From positions 1-20,277 of the forward strand of contig SHBC01000013.1 of assembly GCA_004213025.1 (NCBI GenBank): a DNA stretch of 20,277 bases, written 5' to 3'. The notes under the pieces were generated by a model, which did no database searches, had not been told where the DNA came from, and saw only the letters and a list, made by a program, of their open reading frames with translations. Both the position numbers and the translations under genes were made by a program. This DNA is from SAR116 cluster bacterium (GTDB lineage: Bacteria; Pseudomonadota; Alphaproteobacteria; Puniceispirillales; Puniceispirillaceae). This document shows, in pieces, positions 7,946 to 14,955 of the stretch (position 1 is the first letter of the stretch; each line of letters begins with the position of its first letter).

Positions 7946-7957
7946 ATTTGGTATACC
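7946..7957. promoter_or_regulatory. Operator-like palindrome, copy 2 (upstream of tctC)
   Basis: ATTTGGTATACC, containing a perfect 8-bp palindrome GGTATACC (7950-7957). It is identical over 12 bases to the site upstream of the aldehyde dehydrogenase gene (reverse strand) and over 11 to the site at 4883. It lies about 150 nt upstream of the transporter binding-protein gene, in non-coding sequence. Confidence 0.6.
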
Positions 7958-8041
7958 GTATTTCAATGCTGGCGGAGTTTTCCGCGCAATGGCAGCTGTC
8001 ACCACCTTCAGGTGGGGCGTTGTTCTGGCCGGGAAAAATGT

Positions 8042-8061
8042 GACCAGATCAAAAACTGGTC
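8042..8061 (+). promoter_or_regulatory. Small hairpin in the tctC leader
   Basis: GACCAG (8042-8047) and CTGGTC (8056-8061) form a perfect 6-bp stem with an A-rich 8-base loop. It is 45 bases upstream of the tctC start and could be an mRNA-stabilising 5' element. No uridine run follows, so a terminator is unlikely. Confidence 0.35.
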
Positions 8062-8105
8062 CAGCATAAGAAAGATCTTTTGGAGCAAACTTCTGGGAGG
8101 AACCA

Positions 8106-9080
8106 ATGCTCAGCACTAAGAAAATTCTGTCGGTCGGCGTCGGCATCGCGTCGATGGCCGGCGTTATGGCCATGTCGTCGGCACCTGTTGTTGCCGCCGA
8201 AGGCACGATCGAGGTTGTCACTCACGCCGGTGCCGGTGGTGGTACCGACGTCAATTCGCGCATGATGATGATCCGCACACGCCGCGGGCTGAAGCAGGAC
8301 ATGGTTGTTGTCAACAAACGTGGTGGCGGCGGTGCTGCCGCGATGCAGTATTTCAACAGCCGCCCGGCCGATGGCAACACGGTTCTGACCTTCACGGTTG
8401 GCCACGCCATCACCATGGCGAAGGGCAAGACCGACCTGCGTGTCGAGGACATGGCGCCGATCGCCCGTGGTACCAACGACCCGCAGATCCTGATGGTCAA
8501 CTGCAAGACCAGCCCCTACAAGACGCCTGAGGATTTCGTCGCCGGCATGAAGAATGGCGATGCGCTGAAGTTCGGTGGCACCTCGTCGGGCACCATCGAC
8601 CATCTGACTGTCTTCCTGTGGGCCAAGCGCCTTGGCGTCGACATGCCGACCTACATCCCGTTCGGTGGTGGTGGTGAGCTTGCCACCCAGGTTGTTGCCG
8701 GTGCTGTCGATGTCGGCACGCTGAACCTGTCCGAGGCTTCGGCCCCGATCGAAGCTGGTGATCTCTGCCCGCTGGTGATCCTTGGTGAGAACCGCATGGA
8801 CCCGATCCCTGCCGCCAAGACAGCCAAGGAAATGGGCATCGATCTGGTGCTGTCCACGACCCGCGGGTTTGTTACCCATGCCGGTGTGTCCGAAGAGCGT
8901 CGCGCCGAGCTTGAGGGTGCTATGATGAAGGCTATGGGCCACTCGCTGTACCAGGCTTATCTGATGAATTCTGGCCTCGATGACACGTCGCCGATGGGTT
9001 CTGATGCCTGGGGCAAGCAGATCAAGATGATGGTCAATGAATTCGGTCCCGCGCTCAAGGAAATGGGCCTGATCGAATAG
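8106..9080 (+). CDS. tctC: Tripartite tricarboxylate transporter substrate-binding protein (TctC/Bug family)
   Basis: The 324-residue periplasmic solute receptor of a tripartite tricarboxylate transporter. It has a Sec signal peptide with basic start (MLSTKK), a hydrophobic core and likely cleavage after VVAA (residue 31). The ligand-loop motif GAGGGTDVNSR and the NKRGGGGAAAMQYF segment are typical of Bug receptors, which clamp carboxylates through backbone contacts. Ligands include citrate, dicarboxylates, aromatic acids and nicotinate, so the substrate cannot be named. A strong GGGAGG lies five bases before the ATG. The gene uses noticeably more GGT and GTT codons than its neighbours, which fits high expression of a binding protein. 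It is first in the tctC-tctB-tctA order, with an operator-like site upstream and a strong hairpin directly downstream. Confidence 0.93.
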   Translation: MLSTKKILSVGVGIASMAGVMAMSSAPVVAAEGTIEVVTHAGAGGGTDVNSRMMMIRTRRGLKQDMVVVNKRGGGGAAAMQYFNSRPADGNTVLTFTVGHAITMAKGKTDLRVEDMAPIARGTNDPQILMVNCKTSPYKTPEDFVAGMKNGDALKFGGTSSGTIDHLTVFLWAKRLGVDMPTYIPFGGGGELATQVVAGAVDVGTLNLSEASAPIEAGDLCPLVILGENRMDPIPAAKTAKEMGIDLVLSTTRGFVTHAGVSEERRAELEGAMMKAMGHSLYQAYLMNSGLDDTSPMGSDAWGKQIKMMVNEFGPALKEMGLIE

Positions 9081-9092
9081 GAAGTCTTTCCT

Positions 9093-9152
9093 GAACGGAC
9101 CGGTGGGCGGCGCATGCCGTGTCGCCCATCGGTGATTGCTGGGGGACCGTTC
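9093..9152 (+). promoter_or_regulatory. Strong intercistronic stem-loop between tctC and tctB
   Basis: The inner stem pairs ACCGGTGGGCG (9099-9109) with CGCCCATCGGT (9123-9133): 11 pairs including one G-U, with a 13-base loop. An outer stem can pair GAACGG (9093-9098) with CCGTTC (9147-9152), which lies between the tctB Shine-Dalgarno (GGGGGA, 9141-9146) and its ATG at 9155. No T-tract follows. It probably protects tctC mRNA and limits expression of the membrane subunits. Confidence 0.65.
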
Positions 9153-9154
9153 TG

Positions 9155-9610
9155 ATGCGACCTTTGATTATTCCAGGTATCCTCGCCGCCTTTTCGGTAG
9201 TGGTCATCTATCTGGCCTTGCAGCTCAAGCTGTCGCCGCCGATGATCGTCGGGCATAGCATGCAGCCGCGCTCATTCCCGATCTTCCTGATGGTGATCAA
9301 CCTGATCCTGATTGGCATTCTGGCCTGGGAGTGCATGCGCAACCCGCCAAAGCCGGTCGAGCTTGAGGGAATCACGACCTGGGTCAGCATCTCGGTATTC
9401 GCCGCCTTTTATTTTCTGACGACATATGCGGATTTCTTCATCGCCATCGCGGTGGTGATGTTCATTCTTTCGACGAGCTGGGGCGAAAGGCGGCTTCATG
9501 TTGCCGCGCTGATTTCGGTCACCGTGCCGCTGACCCTGTTCCTGCTGTTCGATGAAGTTCTGAAGATCAGGTTCCCGCGCGGACTGATCACCAACTGGTA
9601 TTACGGCTAA
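9155..9610 (+). CDS. tctB: Tripartite tricarboxylate transporter small membrane subunit (TctB)
   Basis: A 151-residue inner-membrane protein with about four hydrophobic segments (roughly residues 4-22, 42-58, 74-105 and 114-130). It has the MQPRSFPIFLM motif after the first segment, where TctB proteins carry a conserved G/P-x-x-FP sequence. It is the small subunit that, with TctA, forms the sodium- or proton-driven permease fed by TctC. The start is ATG 9155 with GGGGGA at 9141-9146; an in-frame GTG at 9119 falls within the intercistronic hairpin and is less likely. It is 14 nt from tctA, so the two membrane genes are cotranslated. Confidence 0.88.
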   Translation: MRPLIIPGILAAFSVVVIYLALQLKLSPPMIVGHSMQPRSFPIFLMVINLILIGILAWECMRNPPKPVELEGITTWVSISVFAAFYFLTTYADFFIAIAVVMFILSTSWGERRLHVAALISVTVPLTLFLLFDEVLKIRFPRGLITNWYYG

Positions 9611-9624
9611 GGGGAAACGGCAGG

Positions 9625-11112
9625 ATGTTGGAAGCGGTTTCCGCAATGGCCTCGGTGATGGGGGACCCGTATCTTCTGGGTCTCATCACCATCACCACAA
9701 TTCTTGGTATCGTCATCGGCGTGCTGCCGGGCCTTGGTGCCACCACCGGCGCGGCGCTGCTGCTGCCATTCACCCTGACCATGGACCCTGTCCACGCCAT
9801 TGCGGTGCTGGCGACGCTCTATGTGTCGGCGACCTTTGCCGGGTCGATAACCGCCATCCTGATCAACACGCCGGGAACCTCGGCTGCGGCGGCAACGACC
9901 TTTGACGGGTTCCCGCTGGCGCAGCGTGGTGAGGCTGGCAGGGCGCTTGGTGTCGCCGTTGTGGCGAGCACTATCGGCGGCATCTTTTCGATCCTCGTGC
10001 TGTGCCTGGCGGCGCCGATGCTTGCCAAGGTGGCGTATGAATTCCGGCCACCGGAATATTTCGCACTGACAATTTTCGGGCTGTCGATGCTTGCCAGTGT
10101 CGGTGCCGGCGGTGCGGTAAAGAATCTGATTGGCGGTATCTTTGGCGTCTGGCTTGCCACCATCGGTGCCGAGAGGGTGACCTCGATCGAACGTTTCATG
10201 TTCGGCAATTACGAACTGTATGAAGGGCTGTCCTTCGTGCCGGTCATGATCGGCCTGTTCGCGATCTCCGAACTTCTGGTGCAGTCGAAACACGCCCATC
10301 GTGTCGCCGATATGGTAACGCTGAAGGCGGTGAAACTGCCAAGCCGCGAGGATTACAAGCGGATCTGGAAGACCATTGCGCGGTCATCCGGCATTGGCAC
10401 CTTCATCGGCATTCTGCCGGCCGAAGGCGCGACGGTGGCGTCGATGATCGGCTATTCCGAGGCGCGCCGCTGGTCGAAGAATCGCGAGGAGTTCGGCAAG
10501 GGCTCTGTCGAGGGTATTGCCGGTGCCGAAGCGGCGAACAACGCTGCCACCGGCGGGGCGATGGTGCCGACCATGGTGCTTGGCATCCCGGGAAGCGGCA
10601 CCACCGCGATCATCCTTGTTGGCCTGATGGTACATGGGTTGCGCCCGGGCCCCTATCTGTTCACCGAGCAGGTTGAATCGGTGTATCAGATTTTCGGCTC
10701 GATGCTGGTCGCCAACGTCATCTTCCTTGGCATGGGCCTGTATGCGGCAAAGCTGTTCGCCCGCATTTCGCTTATCCCAACGGCCATTCTCTGGCCGATT
10801 GTCTTTGCCCTGTCGGTGATTGGCGCCTACGCGCTGAGCGCCTCGCTTCTCGATGTCTGGATCGCGCTGATCTTCGGTGTTGTCGGCTTCTTCGCCCGCC
10901 GTCACGGGTTCTCGGTGGCGCCGATTGCCGTCGGACTGATCCTTGGCCATATGGTCGAGGTCAATCTGCAGAACTCGCTGAAGATGTTTGACGGTGCCTG
11001 GTGGATGATCCTGACCCAGCCATTGGCTCTGCTGTTCCTGGTGCTGGCCTTCCTCGGCCTGTTCGGCTCGCAGATCGTGAAGCTGATCACAAGGGGCGGC
11101 CGCGCATCCTGA
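9625..11112 (+). CDS. tctA: Tripartite tricarboxylate transporter large membrane subunit (TctA)
   Basis: A 495-residue polytopic membrane protein with about 11-12 segments and the normal TctA length. The two family signatures are clear: the N-terminal GVLPGLGATTGAALLLPFT followed by INTPGTSAAAATTFDGFP, and the mid-protein repeat FIGILPAEGATVAS, with EAANNAATGGAMVPTMVLGIPGSGTTA. These inverted half-repeats carry the substrate and cation path. GGGGAA lies eight bases before the ATG. It ends the transporter operon and converges on the minus-strand enolase superfamily gene, with a tandem repeat filling the 70-nt gap instead of an obvious terminator. Confidence 0.95.
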   Translation: MLEAVSAMASVMGDPYLLGLITITTILGIVIGVLPGLGATTGAALLLPFTLTMDPVHAIAVLATLYVSATFAGSITAILINTPGTSAAAATTFDGFPLAQRGEAGRALGVAVVASTIGGIFSILVLCLAAPMLAKVAYEFRPPEYFALTIFGLSMLASVGAGGAVKNLIGGIFGVWLATIGAERVTSIERFMFGNYELYEGLSFVPVMIGLFAISELLVQSKHAHRVADMVTLKAVKLPSREDYKRIWKTIARSSGIGTFIGILPAEGATVASMIGYSEARRWSKNREEFGKGSVEGIAGAEAANNAATGGAMVPTMVLGIPGSGTTAIILVGLMVHGLRPGPYLFTEQVESVYQIFGSMLVANVIFLGMGLYAAKLFARISLIPTAILWPIVFALSVIGAYALSASLLDVWIALIFGVVGFFARRHGFSVAPIAVGLILGHMVEVNLQNSLKMFDGAWWMILTQPLALLFLVLAFLGLFGSQIVKLITRGGRAS

Positions 11113-11142
11113 CCGCCAGGGCGCTGCTGGCCAGACGCCAGA

Positions 11143-11188
11143 GTCAGGTCAGATGATCTGTCAGGTCAGATGATCTGTCAGGTCAGAT
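11143..11188. repeat. Tandem repeat, 17-bp unit, 2.7 copies between convergent genes
   Basis: GTCAGGTCAGATGATCT is repeated exactly at 11143-11159 and 11160-11176, with a partial third copy (12 bases) at 11177-11188. The partial copy contains the last codons and stop of the minus-strand enolase homologue. Each unit holds the short palindrome CAGATGATCTG. Slippage duplication is likely. Confidence 0.88.
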
Positions 11189-12307
11189 AAGGTGGTTTTG
11201 CAGCCGGTCGCGGTTCAATTCGAAGCCAAGTCCTGGCGCATCGCTCATCGTCAGCCAGCCATCGGCGGCTTCGGGAAGCCCGTCATAGATCAGGCGGCAG
11301 GCCTCGACCGACGAGTAGTGCCATTCGACAAGCCCGCCATTGGCGATTCCGGCCTGAAGATGCGCGTTGAAGAACGGCCAGGCCCCGCCATTATCGATCC
11401 CGACATTGAAGCCTGACGCCAGCGCGGCGATCTTCTGACACTGCGTGAAGCCGCCGGTGATGACGACATTCGGCTGGATGATGTCAACCGCACCGGCGAC
11501 CAGCATATCGCGGAAGCGATAGGGTTGTGCCTCGTTCTGGCCGCAGGCGACGCGCATGCCGGTCTGGCGGCGAAGCTCTGCCATCTGGCGAACGTCATTC
11601 TGTGTGATCGGCTCCTCGAAGAAGCTGATATGATAGGGCGTCAACGCGCCCGCCAGCTCCACCGCATGGAAGTAATCCAGGCTGCAATTGGCATCGATAA
11701 AGAGTTCCGCGTCCGGTCCGGCGGCATCGCGAACAGCTGCAACACGGCGTTTGTCCTCGATGATCACATCGCTCAGCAGACGCGGCTCGTCGCGTCGCTG
11801 CAACGCGCTGTTGCCAACCGTCATTTTCAAGCGGGAAAAGCCGCGCTCCATCCAGGCCTCTGCCGCGCGCGGCAACTCGCCGGTTTCATAAAAGCCGAAG
11901 CCGAAGGTGGCGTAGACAGGACAGCGTTCGCGCGCCCCGCCAAGAAGCCGCCAGATCGGCTGGCCAAGCGCCTTGCCCTTGATATCCCACAGCGCTACGT
12001 CGATGGCGGCGATGGCGTGCATGCCAATCCCGCTCTGCCCACGTGGCACCAGCGCCCAGTAAAGCCTGTCCCAGATACGGTCATTATTCAGCGCGTCCAT
12101 GCCGATGATGGCGGGGGCAGCGATGCTCTCGATGGCGGCCTCGATCGGTTTCGCCGGGCCGATTGAGGTAATGCCGTGGCCGCTGATTCCGGCATCGGTC
12201 TCGATCTCGACAACGCAGGCCTGATGACGCGCCGTCTTTGCCGGCGAGGTGATGTCGAGACTGACCTCGAGGTTCAGCGCATGCGCCCGTATGGCGGTGA
12301 TCTTCAT
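11183..12307 (-). CDS. Enolase superfamily protein (MR/MLE family) with a non-canonical active site
   Basis: A 374-residue protein with an N-terminal capping domain and a C-terminal barrel of the mandelate racemase/muconate lactonizing family. The ATG at 12307 shares one base with the pdxA-like stop (TGATG), indicating translational coupling. Aligned by eye to mandelate racemase: K164 is kept (Lys161), but K166 is Thr163. Metal ligands D195 and E221 are kept (Asp205, Glu231), but E247 is Gln257 (CGQNE, with Glu259 two residues on). D270 is Asn280 (QPNVVITGG), H297 is Gly308 (DNGGAWP), and E317 is kept (Glu328). Both usual catalytic bases are thus missing. It may be a dehydratase of a divergent subgroup or have another role; its operon suggests acid-sugar metabolism. 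Confidence 0.85.
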   Translation of the reverse strand: MKITAIRAHALNLEVSLDITSPAKTARHQACVVEIETDAGISGHGITSIGPAKPIEAAIESIAAPAIIGMDALNNDRIWDRLYWALVPRGQSGIGMHAIAAIDVALWDIKGKALGQPIWRLLGGARERCPVYATFGFGFYETGELPRAAEAWMERGFSRLKMTVGNSALQRRDEPRLLSDVIIEDKRRVAAVRDAAGPDAELFIDANCSLDYFHAVELAGALTPYHISFFEEPITQNDVRQMAELRRQTGMRVACGQNEAQPYRFRDMLVAGAVDIIQPNVVITGGFTQCQKIAALASGFNVGIDNGGAWPFFNAHLQAGIANGGLVEWHYSSVEACRLIYDGLPEAADGWLTMSDAPGLGFELNRDRLQNHLI

Positions 12308-13311
12308 CAGGTCGTGCCGTCCCAATGGCTGACCATATCGCAGGCAATGTCAAAGGCGGCACGCGTCGCGCCAACGTCGGCTGTGCCGGTGCCGGCAATG
12401 TCGAATGCGGTGCCATGCGCCGGGGTCGTCACTGGGAAGGGAATGCCGCCCTGAACGGTGACGCCGCGGTCAAACCCCATCAGTTTCAGGGCGATCTGCC
12501 CCTGGTCGTGATACATGGTGATGATGCCGTCAACCTCGCCGGCCTTCGCCTTCAGGAACACCGTGTCAGAGGGCCAGGGCCCGTCAATATTGAGCTGTTG
12601 CTGGCGCAATGTCTCGACCGTTGGCGTGATCACCTCGATCTCTTCCATCCCGAAATTGCCATTGTCGCCGGCATGCGGGTTCAGCGCCGCCACCGACAGG
12701 CGTGGACGTGCCATGCCAGAGCGTTTCAGCGTGCGGTCAATCAGATGCACCGCCTCGGTGATGCGGTGGCCGCTGATATAGTCGGGAACGTCCTTCAGGG
12801 GGATGTGGCTTGACACGCGGCTGGTCCAGATGCCGTTCAATGTATTGAGCTCGGAGATATATGTCTCGACGCCGAGGAATTCCGCCATGTAGTGAAGCTC
12901 GTCCTCATGCCCCAGCCCGGCCTCGATCAGGGCGGCCTTGTTGAAGGGGCCAAAGGTGATGGCATCGATGATACCGTCGCGCGCCATTTCCAGGGCACAG
13001 TTCAAATTGCCAAGCGCCGATCTGCCATTCGCCAGCGTGACCTCGGCAAGACGAACATCATCAGCTGCAATCGTCTCACGGTCATGAATCGCCAGCCCGG
13101 CAATAGCCGTCCAGTCACCGGTAAGGGCGTCACAATCGGTCATCTCGATCTCAACACCGGCCTGCGCCTGTCCCATCTCGAACAGATGCCGGTCGCCGAT
13201 CAGCAGGATATCGGCCTGATCGCGAACCTCCTCCTCGGCCAGCAATTTGGCGATGAGTTCGGGACCAATGCCGCCGGGATCGCCCGGGATAATGCCAATA
13301 CGGGGTTTCAT
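12307..13311 (-). CDS. PdxA-family 4-phospho-hydroxyacid dehydrogenase (PdxA2-like)
   Basis: A 334-residue NAD-dependent oxidative decarboxylase related to 4-hydroxythreonine-4-phosphate dehydrogenase. The N-terminal motif GDPGGIGPE (residues 10-18) and the three metal-binding histidines are present: His169 (SSHIPL), His213 (NPHAGDNG) and His268 (YHDQG), followed by TPAHGTAFDIAGTGTAD. The position inside a sugar-acid operon beside a DapA homologue and a regulator argues for the catabolic PdxA2 type, which oxidises 4-phospho-D-threonate or D-erythronate to dihydroxyacetone phosphate, rather than vitamin B6 synthesis. No DUF1537-type kinase that would make such a phosphorylated substrate is visible. 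Its ATG overlaps the regulator stop by 4 nt, with AGGAG just upstream; its stop overlaps the next gene. Confidence 0.85.
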   Translation of the reverse strand: MKPRIGIIPGDPGGIGPELIAKLLAEEEVRDQADILLIGDRHLFEMGQAQAGVEIEMTDCDALTGDWTAIAGLAIHDRETIAADDVRLAEVTLANGRSALGNLNCALEMARDGIIDAITFGPFNKAALIEAGLGHEDELHYMAEFLGVETYISELNTLNGIWTSRVSSHIPLKDVPDYISGHRITEAVHLIDRTLKRSGMARPRLSVAALNPHAGDNGNFGMEEIEVITPTVETLRQQQLNIDGPWPSDTVFLKAKAGEVDGIITMYHDQGQIALKLMGFDRGVTVQGGIPFPVTTPAHGTAFDIAGTGTADVGATRAAFDIACDMVSHWDGTT

Positions 13312-14018
13312 TCAAAGCTCTCCTGTTCGTCCCGGGACATGTAAAGATTCTCGATGGCTGTCTCGATATGGTCGCGCATGGCGCGCGAGGCGCCAGCCAC
13401 ATCGCGGTCCTGCAGCGCGGCGGTGATGTCCTGGTGCTGCTGCAGCGTCGTGGCGCGGCCAAGCTTGCGGCGCGATGACAGGAATCTGGCGCGCCACAGC
13501 CTGGCGTTATATTTGGCATGCGTGTCGACCAGCGCCGCGTTGCCGCTGGCGGCGACAATGCCGGTATGGAATTCCATATCGGTCTTGAAGAAATCGATGG
13601 AACTCATGGCGTCGCTTTTTTCGACCATACGCTGGTTCAGGGCGGCGATGGCCGTGATCTGCGAATCGCTGGCATGTGTGCAGGCAAGCTCGCCCGCCAG
13701 CGCCTCCAGCGTGGCAAGCACCCTCATGCTCTGCGCCAGCTCGTCAACCGACGGGTTGGCAACGCGCGAGCGGCGGGTCGGCGTGTGGTCGACAAGTCCC
13801 TCGCTCTCAAGGATGCGTAGCGCCTCGCGCATCGGCGTGCGGCTGATGCCCAGCACCTCGGCAAGGTCGCGCTCGGGGATGTGCATGCCCGGCGGCAGCT
13901 TTTCCAGCAGGATCAACTCGCGAAGCTTGTCGGCGGTTTCCTCGCTGAGCGAGCGGCGCTGGCTTGGCTTGATCTCGCCCTCATTCAGCAGGGATGTCAG
14001 CGCATTCTGCTTGGCCAT
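13308..14018 (-). CDS. GntR-family transcriptional regulator, FCD subfamily
   Basis: A 236-residue regulator. The N-terminal winged helix-turn-helix spans about residues 22-90, with PPGMHIPERDLAEVLGISRTPMREALRILE-type GntR recognition sequence at 42-71. The all-helical FCD effector domain follows, with a complete metal site set: Asp147, His151, His195 and His217. Such domains bind carboxylic acids or acid sugars. The start is ATG 14018, four bases after the DapA-homologue stop; the longer frame to 14249 runs inside that gene and is rejected. It has no promoter of its own, so it is probably autoregulated with the operon. It is the likely reader of the three ATTTGGTATAC palindromes. Confidence 0.93.
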   Translation of the reverse strand: MAKQNALTSLLNEGEIKPSQRRSLSEETADKLRELILLEKLPPGMHIPERDLAEVLGISRTPMREALRILESEGLVDHTPTRRSRVANPSVDELAQSMRVLATLEALAGELACTHASDSQITAIAALNQRMVEKSDAMSSIDFFKTDMEFHTGIVAASGNAALVDTHAKYNARLWRARFLSSRRKLGRATTLQQHQDITAALQDRDVAGASRAMRDHIETAIENLYMSRDEQESFE

Positions 14019-14022
14019 GACG

Positions 14023-14940
14023 TCACGGGCCCCAGCGAAGCACAATCGGGTCGAGCGGGCGCATAAGTCCCAGAAGCTCGGCCCGTGTCGGGGCCGGCAG
14101 CGGGTCGATGGGGTGGCGGCAGAAATCCGAGGCGATAACCCCGCCTTCGACCATCGCCGCCTTTGCCGCGCGGAACCCGCATTGCCGGTTCTCATGATTG
14201 ATGATGGGCAGCACGGCCGTATAGCCGGCCACCGCCGCATCGCGGTCACCGGCAGCGTGGGAGGTGATGACAGGCCGGATCAGATCCGGGATCAGTCCCG
14301 ATGTCATTGAGCCAGTGGCGCCAGCATCAAGATCGGCAAGAAGCGTGATTCCCTCCTCGCCATCGAACGGTCCTTCCACGGCATTGCCGGCAGCGTCCAG
14401 AAGTGCCCGCATCTTGGTTGCCACACCCGCTGATTCAATCTTGAACAGCTTCACCATCTCGATCTCGCGCGCCATCCTGGCAAGCAGCGGCACCGGCAGA
14501 TCGACACCCGACAGCGGCGCATCCTGGATCATGATCGGGATGCCGACATCGCCAACCATCCTGAACTGGTCGAAGGTCTGCTGCGCATTGCCTTTCAGCA
14601 GGGCGCCGTGATAGGGCGCCATCATCATGACAATCGCCGCGCCAAGCTGCTTTGCCTGCTGTGCCCGCGCCACGACGATATCGGTGGCGAAATGGCTGAT
14701 TGTCACGATGACCGGCACACGGCCATCGATATGGGCAAGGCACAGCTTTGTCAGATGTTCACGCTCGGCATCGGAAATCAGGAACTGCTCGGAAAAATTG
14801 GCAAGGATGCAGATGCCATCGCACCCCTGGTCGATCATGCAGTCCAGAACCCGGCGCATGCCATCATCATCGACCGCGCCATTTTCGGTGAAGGGCGTCG
14901 GCGCGACAGGCCAGATACCGCTATAGGGACGGGTGGTCAT
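14023..14940 (-). CDS. DapA-family (dihydrodipicolinate synthase-like) lyase or dehydratase
   Basis: A 305-residue class I aldolase-fold protein. The Schiff-base lysine is Lys167 in KLFKIES. The active-site tyrosine of dihydrodipicolinate synthase (YNVPxRT) is replaced by Gln139 in IQDAPLSG, so it is neither a typical DapA nor an N-acetylneuraminate lyase. Relatives include 2-keto-3-deoxy acid aldolases and dehydratases such as 5-keto-4-deoxyglucarate and L-2-keto-3-deoxyarabonate dehydratases. ATG 14940 is preferred: the strong AGGAGG lies ten bases upstream, but only one base before the alternative ATG 14949. Next to a 2,5-dioxovalerate dehydrogenase-like gene, production of 2-oxoglutarate semialdehyde is a reasonable inference. 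Confidence 0.87.
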   Translation of the reverse strand: MTTRPYSGIWPVAPTPFTENGAVDDDGMRRVLDCMIDQGCDGICILANFSEQFLISDAEREHLTKLCLAHIDGRVPVIVTISHFATDIVVARAQQAKQLGAAIVMMMAPYHGALLKGNAQQTFDQFRMVGDVGIPIMIQDAPLSGVDLPVPLLARMAREIEMVKLFKIESAGVATKMRALLDAAGNAVEGPFDGEEGITLLADLDAGATGSMTSGLIPDLIRPVITSHAAGDRDAAVAGYTAVLPIINHENRQCGFRAAKAAMVEGGVIASDFCRHPIDPLPAPTRAELLGLMRPLDPIVLRWGP

Positions 14941-14955
14941 TGTGGCCATGCCTCC

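Larger units (their letters stand above)
7881..8105 (+). promoter_or_regulatory. Leader/promoter region of the transporter operon
   Basis: This 225-base stretch, the longest without a gene here, separates the TIM-barrel gene from tctC. It contains the operator-like palindrome at 7946-7957, a 6-bp hairpin (8042-8061) and a strong GGGAGG at 8095-8100 before the tctC ATG. Candidate -35 elements are TTGAAC (7924) or TTGTCT (7931), but none pairs with a good -10 at standard spacing, so the promoter is not assigned precisely. Confidence 0.5.

Noticed and set aside
14019..14249. N-terminal extension of the GntR regulator
   Set aside because: It lies entirely within the DapA-homologue gene and encodes low-complexity Arg/Ser/Pro-rich sequence; the helix-turn-helix region begins after ATG 14018.
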